In this document: one piece after another, positions 55,976 through 64,000 of the stretch
Numbering within the stretch: the stretch's first letter is position 1
Layout of the letters: the number at the start of each line of letters is the position of its first letter
DNA from: Branchiostoma floridae
Lineage: Eukaryota > Chordata > Leptocardii > Amphioxiformes > Branchiostomatidae
Direction of reading: 5' to 3'
DNA length: 64,000 bases
NCBI RefSeq assembly: GCF_000003815.2
Contig: NC_049979.1
Coordinates: 21,532,518-21,596,517, forward strand
The notes under the pieces: model-generated
What the model saw: only the letters and a program-made list of their open reading frames with translations
Told to the model about the DNA's origin: nothing
The model's database searches: none
Position numbers and translations under genes: made by a program

Positions 55976-56013
<38 letters not shown>

Positions 56014-56020
56014 CACACAC

Positions 56021-56054
<34 letters not shown>

Positions 56055-56078
56055 AGAGAAACACACACACACGCACAC
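55832..56078 (+). repeat. Long (CA)n microsatellite with a C run
   Basis: About 245 bp of interrupted CA repeats with CCCCCCCCCCC near 55966. Open frames on both strands through it are repeat artefacts. Confidence 0.95.
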
Positions 56079-57064
56079 TGTTGTTCTTTCTAACGGACGT
56101 TGAAATGATCTTAACGCCTGTATTAAATCAGGCCTCTGTGTGCACACTGACTTTCTGATTAGCCGGTAGACTGCCGTCTTCTTGCCAAATATTTGAATAA
56201 TAATCGGACAAACCTTTTACTGCGCAAATTTGAAATTGTGCAAATTGGAACCATGCTAATAAGGTTGATAAAGCATAAAGGTTGTGTCAAATTCAAATAT
56301 GAAAATTAGGTGTTTCATGACCCATGGTTCGGATATGTGGGAATAATTGCTTCACTATATCTGCAGGTGTTACATTTAGGGGCCCCCAAAATGTGACTTT
56401 AACAACCAAATCGTCTAATTAGCATAAAACTCGACTATGCACTTCATAGGGTATCATATTAACTCAATCTAGAAACCATTATATTGTTGCGATGATTTAA
56501 GATACACAACAGCTAGAAAATGCTGATAATAAATACAATATGCACCGTATTACCATAGATCACATAAAAGCTCAGACACAAGGCGACAGGAAATGATTCG
56601 TGATCAAATATAAGACAATATAACGTAATTGAGAGTTAATATTCAATATTTGCATTTAAATGCAGTAAGAAATAAAAATATGTTTTACCTCTTTATGTGA
56701 GCTTATTTGATAATCATAAATGCTATCAGTGGTCTCCTGTGGAATGAGCCTTCACAGATATTAATAGTCTGTGCTACCAAAAAACAATGTAGAAAGGAAT
56801 GAGCTCATCATAAGTAGAGTCTGTACTTAGGTAGATAAAACTTAAGACATTCTCAAGGGGCCAAGCATCCAGATAGGTTTCACTTGAAGACGATATGGCG
56901 TCTAAGCAGTGCAGTCTAAGGAAATTGTGACTAAAATATCCTGTGGATTTAAAAAAAAAGAAGACTTACTCAATGTACAATGTTCTCCTAATCCATACAG
57001 TACAAAACTTTTTACACACCTCATAACTTTTCATTGTTACCTCCATGAAATGGAGGTATTCTTC
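56079..57064. other. Intergenic, nothing recognised
   Basis: AT-rich with no recognised gene or repeat. Confidence 0.35.
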
Positions 57065-57148
57065 TTAGTTTGTGTGTGTGTGTACATGTGTCTGTGTGTG
57101 TGTATGTTTTTGCGCGCATATATGTGCACTTGCATGCTTTTGCGTGTA

Positions 57149-57179
<31 letters not shown>

Positions 57180-57180
57180 G

Positions 57181-57216
<36 letters not shown>

Positions 57217-57236
57217 GTGTGCGTGTTGTGTGTCCC
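57065..57236 (+). repeat. Long (GT)n microsatellite
   Basis: Interrupted GT repeat of about 170 bp, with GTAT and GC steps. It lies about 1 kb from the (CA)n tract, in the opposite sense. Confidence 0.95.
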
Positions 57237-57486
57237 TATGTGTGTACGGGAACGTGGGGACTTAATGGCACTAATGGCAAGGAAGTGGAAGGTTCCTTTA
57301 GGCTAGTGGCAGACGAAAGGCCTCCAAAGGGACCTTCTACTTGAGAAGAATTTGACTTAAAGCTTTCTACACTACCACCAAACTCCACCATTTTATGTCC
57401 ATTTTTACCAAATGAGAAGTCTAATCAAGACCTCAGTGTTCCTATTGCTTTTGTGCACATGACTAGCATTTGCTTAACACCGTTAG

Positions 57487-57771
57487 AGGAGACAACATGG
57501 ACATCTACATGTCGATTTCTACATCACCGGGAAACAGTGTCCAAAGGGACATAGATTGAGGTGCTGCCAAGGCGCCATGCTTCACTGCAGGACAGTTAAT
57601 CCCAGATCGTGTTCTGGGTCTTGTACACCTGGTTACAAGTTGGATGGGTGCCTACCTTCCTTCCTTTGTCTAGAACGATTTTTCTTCACACAGCGTCCCT
57701 CGAGAAAGAATGAAGCACTGTTCTGTCGACTGGAAGCCATCCTAGCCGGCGGAAGACAGATAGTTTTCTGA
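57487..57771 (+). CDS. Cysteine-rich open frame, possible exon of a small secreted protein
   Basis: The frame open from 57487 (after TAG) to the stop at 57771 carries KQCPKGHRLRCCQGAMLHC, then SCSGSCTPGYKLDGC and LPSFLC. Spacing is C-x7-CC-x6-C-x7-C-x3-C-x8-C-x4-C, eight cysteines in about 45 residues. No in-frame ATG precedes the cysteine block, so an upstream exon would be needed. The residues after LC look like non-coding. No family was recognised. Confidence 0.25.
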   Translation, partial: RRQHGHLHVDFYITGKQCPKGHRLRCCQGAMLHCRTVNPRSCSGSCTPGYKLDGCLPSFLCLERFFFTQRPSRKNEALFCRLEAILAGGRQIVF

Positions 57772-58765
57772 GAAATCTTGGCAGCCTGCCAAGACTAGAG
57801 ACCAGCGTCTTCCCTTAGCGCAGCGAGATTTTCACACCCAACCACTTTAAAACTTCCTCTCAAACGCCACGCCCGGACCTCATTTTCCGATGTCAAGGCA
57901 AACCGGGCAACGTATTACACGCATTTAGTGTTACGAACCCGGTTGCTCCTCTACCTGTTACATCACGTTGATCACGATGAAGACAGGGATGCAAAAGGGT
58001 CATATATTCTATCGATTTACCGGCGAAGAATGTGTTTAACTGTTCGATGGAGTACGTCCCAAGAGGAAGTAAAATGGAAATCACTGCATGCACAATCATA
58101 AACCTGCAACTCCTCTGGGTAGTAAGGCCCTCTGATATGTGACTATGGTAACTAATTGCCAAGGGGTGCCCAGTTATTAAGTATAGTGCAACCCACTCGG
58201 GGCTAAGAGGTTATCAGAGCAAATCGTCATCAGAAGAACATTAATTACATCCGAATCATCGGACTGGTCGATATTAGGTACATCTTCACGAACTCTGTCC
58301 ACAATTATTCCATTATTCTATTGTACCCATTACCATATGGTGACCACACAGGATTGATATTTTGTTGGCCAGTCTGCCAAGGAGAACTCACGCGCAAGTG
58401 ATAAAAACAACTTTGTTTATCGCAACCTCATCTGCTGTTTTAGCTCATATTTCTAGCTTTCAAGTTTCAAAATCAGCAAAAATCATCCCAAGGATATTGA
58501 TAATCACAGAGTGACCATTTCTTTGAAGTCTCCATATTGGAAATTCACCGCGAAAGGCCGTTCGATAGTGCAATTTATTGATGTTGGATACTAGATATTG
58601 TTCAGGGATTTTCAGCGTTAGAGCAATGCATGTGTGAAATGATCGAATCTTGTACGTGAATAGCGCAATTACACACGGATTACCAACTGAATATTCAACA
58701 AATCATAAGCGGAAAATGTATATCGGTAGATGGAAAGAAGTCATACGGCCATAATGGCCCTCATG
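57772..58765. other. Intergenic, nothing recognised
   Basis: No exon or element recognised. Confidence 0.35.
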
Positions 58766-59008
58766 CCTCCTGTCACATATAGCCAACTATGGCCTCTTGA
58801 CCTTCTCTACACCATGAGCATGGTCATCTGTGTTTGAGATTTAGTCAGAGAAGTTGAATACTAGCCTTTAAATGCCGTCTCCTCCAGCCTAGAATAAATG
58901 TGACTATGGAATATGTAAGTCTTGAAAGTCATAGTCTGCTTGGATAAGCCACAGGCTACTCCCAACCCAAGTCAACCCAGCACCGCCCTTGTTCGGGGGA
59001 TGGTCGGT
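58766..59008 (+). repeat. Dispersed repeat family C, copy 2
   Basis: CCTCCTGTCACATATAGCC, TGGCCTCTTGACCTTCTC, GCATGGTCATCTGTG, CCTAGAATAAATG, GGCTACTCCCAACCC, CAGCACCG and GGGGGATGGTCGG appear in the same order as at 39751-39996. Confidence 0.75.
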
Positions 59009-61383
59009 AGCAAAAGTCGTGGGGAGGTCCTTGATGCGTGGCAGGGACTCCATGCGCCTTACAGCTACGAAAATCTCAGTAGGAAGTCCCAACCATCGAA
59101 AACCGATCTTCTTATTGACGTACCGGGCGTTTTCCGCTTTATACGAGGCTTCCTACATTTCATGGCTCCGTTATTAGATGGGGTTGACCTTGTAGGGATC
59201 AGTTTAGTTGCCATGAAATCTTACGGTTGGTGCTCACCAACACCTTAGGGGGTTAATGGAAAATTGCCTGAACTTGGGAATAGTTCATTTATGGTCGAGG
59301 GCATTTTAATTAAGAAATATCTGGAAGCTTATAGGTGGTTAATCATTATTTGTTCCTGATCATTTTTACAGTCCGACTTAATCATAGAATTTAGATAATG
59401 TAGTATAAATTAAGAATTGATAAACAAGATCATATAACATGTCCATTCAATTGTCATTTTGGGAGTCAGAGATTAGATTGGTTCTGATTTAGAACATGTT
59501 TGAAGGCTCTAAGGACTAGGTGTTTTTTAAAGCTCAGACTTAAGTTCGTTGTACATTGCAGCTGCTCTATGTGTAAAATTGCGTTAACCTATCCTGAGGT
59601 GTAAGTAGGTTGATTCCGTAGGTGTGTGATTGCCTGGTGTTGTAATTGTAGATTTGATTGTTGCAATAAAGTATATTGGCTGGGGACTAGGCCATCAAGA
59701 CACCTTAATATCGTGATGCAGATATGCCCGCTTCAGAAATATTCAGCATGCATTTGATCGCAAAAGTTGCTTTGGTAGTTATTCCTAATTCTTTTTCGGT
59801 GACAGTCGGCAAATAGAGACAAACAATCTACTGAAATATACAATGGTGATAAACGTCCTGTATTAGCTAACCAGCGGCAGACTTAAGCCTGCTGCGACAA
59901 AGGGCTGTAATTGAACAGCTGTCTGCTACATGGAAAGCCGTACATATGGGAACACGGAAGCAAAATATTCGTACTATTTCAGTAATGTCCTATGGGATAG
60001 GCTTCGACTTGCATTTGAGTTTGGAGGTACAATCCCCCGCCGGGCAATAACGGGGACTTGACAAAAAAACAAGCTTAACATACACCATTGGCATTACCTT
60101 AAGTGGTGACCATATGTGGTGCAATGTCTATAGAAACATAGAAAAATGAAATATGCAAAAAAAACTGCAGTAATGATTTGAAGTTTATATTTATCGAATT
60201 ACGCACCCTATTCGATAGGACAATATCTAAATGTTTGAAATACTGTTACAATCAACCCCTTTGATAATAAGAGTAATGGTCTGCAGTTGCCTACCCGACA
60301 TTTATTGCCCTTTTATTTCCTTACACTTTTATGGTGTCAGCATCGTGTCAGAATCACCACTTTTATCCTATTTTTAAAGCCGTTAATTTCAACTGCATCA
60401 TTGGTCAGGAATTATGGCATACTAATACCTTTATGGTATGTAATCTGTGCAAAAGAATACGTTGTCTAGAATGAGATATATCGGCGCAATAACTATTAGT
60501 AAGTATCTCGGGGGCAAGAAATCGAGATTACTTAAAATCTTTTTAATGGGAAGCTCACAAAAGAACATTTCCATAAAACATTACAGAAGCAAATCGAATA
60601 TTCCCCACAGCTAAATGGCACACCGGTGGGTGCAGGTATGACGTAGAAGTTGTATGTAGTTCATAGGACATAAGGGTTTGCTTCTACATAACCAGTTTTT
60701 CTTATAAGAAAACTCTTATGTAAACCAACCTGATGAAACTATTTTCGTATATGTAGTTCATGTGGCTTCTACGGATTGTTTCAGACTTCACGACATCTCT
60801 TAGATTGCTTTTCGATAGACCCCGTTTTCTTCCATGAGGCCACTATAGATCGTTGAAGACAATACACGATGTCAGATGTCCTTCGATTTTTTCCCAGAGT
60901 CAATACAAAGCCTCCATTTGCAAGTAAAGAATGTGGCAGATATAAAGGATCCGTATCGATACGTCAATGCATGTCCTTGCATGAACCGTTTTATTTCTGT
61001 CTTATCATTTGAGGTAAAATTTTCCAGTGGCTTCCGATATTGCTGGGAGTTTATCACAGAGATACGTGTTAGGGAATACCCTGTCTCAATCTGATAGAGT
61101 TATAGCCAGTTCATTTCTCAACTGTTCATATAGTGAACATGTTGAAGGCGCCTCACTGTGGCAGAAATACACAACAGTCACTTTATGATAAACTCTTATA
61201 GCTTCAACACATAACGTTAAGACCCTGGTATCGGGCTCGCTGAGCGCCTAACAGTACGATGCTGGCTATGATGTCCACTACTAACATTTAAACTGTCGAC
61301 TTCACTGTCAAAACTGCACACGAAGACCAATTCGAGGACCAATAAAATCTCTACGGGGACATATCTTAACCATAGACAGGATC
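59009..61383. other. Intergenic, nothing recognised
   Basis: No gene. Open frames starting around 58922-59248 overlap repeat family C and are not credible. Confidence 0.35.
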
Positions 61384-61483
61384 NNNNNNNNNNNNNNNNN
61401 NNNNNNNNNNNNNNNNNNNNNNNNNNNNNNNNNNNNNNNNNNNNNNNNNNNNNNNNNNNNNNNNNNNNNNNNNNNNNNNNNNN
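61384..61483. other. Assembly gap (100 N)
   Basis: Exactly 100 N, a placeholder for an unknown distance. Confidence 0.99.
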
Positions 61484-62664
61484 CAGCATTTCCAAATCTT
61501 GCCTAAGAAATCATTGTACAATTAAGTTTGCAATGTGTAAGTCAGTTTCTAGTATAAGAGGCTTTATAGGCAATGGTTGTCACGCTCTCCTTGGGACTAA
61601 TTATTTTTACAATGCAAAGCTCGTAGAGCAATTTCAAGGCAAAGGGTCATGCATTTGACCCCTTCCCGTACACGATAAAAGGTTGGATTTTCCCGTTTCA
61701 TTACAACATCCAATTCGCATATTCTAGTATACTTATTAAAAGCTACGTAGATTTCTATCAATCATGTCTGAAAATTCTACGGTAGTCTGTACTTTCTTTA
61801 AACATTTTTTCTCTCTCCAGAATATGTTGGTGTATAGTGCAAAGCTATACATTTGTGAAAATAAAGAAAATGGATAGATTAAAAAAGACGATAGGAATTT
61901 AATAGAATAATACGTTATAAGATGTCAGTCCTTTGATATATGATACTTCATAGCTCATTATTCAAGGTCAAGAGAAGGTCCTGAATGTGTGACTAAGGAT
62001 TTAGCGTTCGTGATATCAGAAAAAACAGGAGACAGCTGACCCCTGATCTTTTAGTCTTTTAAGATACACTCCCGAAGGATCCCCTGTTGTGTCCCGCTGA
62101 CTACGATGTCCTAGTTGATACCCCTGTCATACTCCATTAGGTCGGAAAATTGTTCTTTTACATTCACACTGGCAATCTTTTCTTCTTCTACACCCTACGT
62201 CTTTACCGGATGTATACAAGCCGATTTGATATATGATAGTACATGATAAAGTTTAGTACACAGGGCAACAGTATTCTATTTTTCGTCATCAGTACAGCAT
62301 ATATTTTACAGAGCGCATTGGACAGTAACAGACTGAAAAGTAAGGAAAAGTCTAGACATATTGAAATCGATCCATGGAGCATTTTTACTCACAAAGGGGA
62401 TTTCATTCTGTTCAAGGACGAACTTCGCATTAGTCATACTCGGATTGTATTGATAAATGATCCTCTTTGCAAAACCCCCTGACTTATCCCCCGCGTAATA
62501 TCAGAAAAATGTCATTCTACAGGCTTTGCTGACTGTGAGGTCTGTGTACGTACACTGGGAATCAGAAACATACTTCCGGACATTGCGGTTATGCACTGGC
62601 TTGATTGATGACTGCACTTTGCAAATGCCAGCTGATTAGAATAGGTCTTTTTTTGTGGCCTAAC
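61484..62664. other. Intergenic, nothing recognised
   Basis: AT-rich, no exon or element recognised. Confidence 0.35.
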
Positions 62665-62850
62665 ACCCTCTTTCCACCTGTGCGGTCACTGATCGACCAA
62701 TGTGTGACCCATTTTTATAGATATAGAACAAGAATCTGTAGATTTTGTGTGTTTTGTTATCTTTCAAATTATTCTTTTGCATCGTGCATCATATTAAGTT
62801 AAAGGTAGCACAAAATGAAATTCGGTCTCTCAGCGGTCACTCGGAAATCT
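62665..62850 (+). mobile_element. Degraded MITE, family B
   Basis: ACACCCTCTTTCCACCTG with GCGGTCACTGATCG at the left, TTTGTGTGTTTTGTTATCTT and TTTGCATCGTGCATCATAT inside, and CTCTCAGCGGTCACTC at the right. The interior matches the element at 3050 (GTGTTTTGTTGTCTTTTCAA, TTTTGCATGATAT). Confidence 0.6.
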
Positions 62851-64000
62851 TCTCCTAGTCAAAAAGTGTAGAAGTTGAAATAAAAAGCCAAACAGCATGC
62901 CTATTAATTAAAAACAAGCACAGAAATCATAATTCGTCTGTTTGATATACATTAGCTTTTTAAGTAGCAAGCATTTTTTTACGTAAGAAAACCGTAAAGC
63001 TAGCAAGAGAGTAACGTCAACTCCCTTGAATAACCCTAAGTCAAATTTGTTGCTATGCTTACAGCTGGTGCCTGAAATTTGCATATTTGGTAAATAACAC
63101 GGTTACATTTTGTTGATAACACAGTTCTTTCAAGGATCCATGCAATGCAACCTGACAACTAAAAGTCCCCCAATCCCAGCATGTCTTTGAAAGGGATAAC
63201 GCGAGAATTCATTTCCAGCAAACCGGACTGTTATTGACACAGACAGAGGGAGGGCACACAGATGCTTCAACAGCCTTAACTATTTAATATTTTCCACTAG
63301 TGCACAGGAAGTGCGTGAAGAAACAAAACCCTGCCAGGTATAATGCCCATTATCTAAACGCCAGAGGAGTTTGTCAAATGATCCTAATCCACTGTACCAC
63401 CACTTCGCTTAAACTGTAATTGCATCTTCTTGTTCATCTGCCTAGAGCGTTGTCTCTATCCCTAAATACGCTAAGTGCTGTACCCAAGCGTTTGTACCCA
63501 GGAGTGGAAAAAAGATGCTCTAAGACTGCCTCCATAATATGAGACGCCAGCCTAATCCTCATGTCACGTACCATTGACTATTACGACGTGCCGAGACGGG
63601 TGACAAATGTAAGGTACACGTTCCGGGTCACAAGGGTGTCATAGGTTACGGCCGGGCTACTCGTAACCGCATATATCGTAACGTCAGTGTATGGGTCTGA
63701 TATTTTACATCAGCTGAGTCTCTCCACATTATGATAATGAATTTGTTTACAGATTCTTGGCCAAGGGCTGAATGCAGCATGTAATAGTATTTAGAGTGCA
63801 TACCTACAGTTCTATAACTCAACTTAAGTATTTTCAACAAGTGGAACAAGGGACTATTCTGATAACGAACTACGGTGGAATACAATATAATCGTTCTTGG
63901 ACTTGACTTCTTTTTACAACAGTGGAGGCTGACAATCCTTAAAGGGGCATTTTGAGATAAGTGCATTACGTCTTCCTCCGAATTCTTTCCCTAACAAGTA
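62851..64000. other. Intergenic, nothing recognised
   Basis: No exon or repeat recognised up to the window end. Confidence 0.35.

Noticed and set aside
55555-56147. Long open frames on both strands, rich in His/Thr or Val/Cys
   Set aside because: They are translations of the (CA)n microsatellite; low complexity and present in several frames.
56909-57344. Val/Cys-rich open frames
   Set aside because: Produced by the (GT)n microsatellite.
58922-59248. Overlapping open frames of 62-108 codons
   Set aside because: They lie in dispersed repeat family C and overlap on both strands.

Overview
This is intron-rich, transposon-rich animal DNA and not bacterial. The best guess is a cephalochordate (amphioxus, Branchiostoma). 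That guess rests on three things: fibrinogen-related-domain (FReD) receptor genes of a lineage-expanded type, a tRNA-derived SINE that looks like a common amphioxus SINE, and very dense short palindromic MITE-like elements. The species assignment is inference. Two 100-N gaps (31133-31232 and 61384-61483) show that this is a scaffold, so order and orientation across the gaps are not proven.

Only two genes can be read with confidence. FReD gene 1 is on the + strand at 24974-28250, with three coding exons and 402 residues. FReD gene 2 is on the - strand at 41396 to about 46204, also three exons and about 370 residues from the first in-frame Met. They are paralogues placed tail to tail. They share a layout: a short basic cytoplasmic tail, one membrane-spanning segment, a coiled-coil exon of exactly 309 nt, and a single exon for the whole C-terminal FReD. 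All introns are phase 1. This is the type II membrane layout of FIBCD1-like pattern-recognition receptors. The likely job is binding acetylated or otherwise decorated glycans outside the cell as an oligomer. A 16-residue FReD-like fragment beside the 31.1 kb gap hints at a third, broken copy between them.

The left part (1-24.9 kb) has no certain gene. A CpG-rich patch near 5.5 kb is flanked by a possible + strand first exon and a possible - strand exon. Weaker exon-like pieces lie at 12.2 and 13.8 kb. The right part (46.4-64 kb) has no recognised gene; one cysteine-rich open frame at 57.5 kb is worth a look.

The rest is repeats: at least six families of short inverted-repeat elements, one of them flanked by a perfect 9-bp target-site duplication; decayed LINE remnants (LINE-type C terminus at 23.0-23.4 kb, C2H2-like tail at 53.1 kb, two LINE-like 3' tails); one SINE inside intron 1 of gene 2; several minisatellites; and long CA/GT microsatellites.
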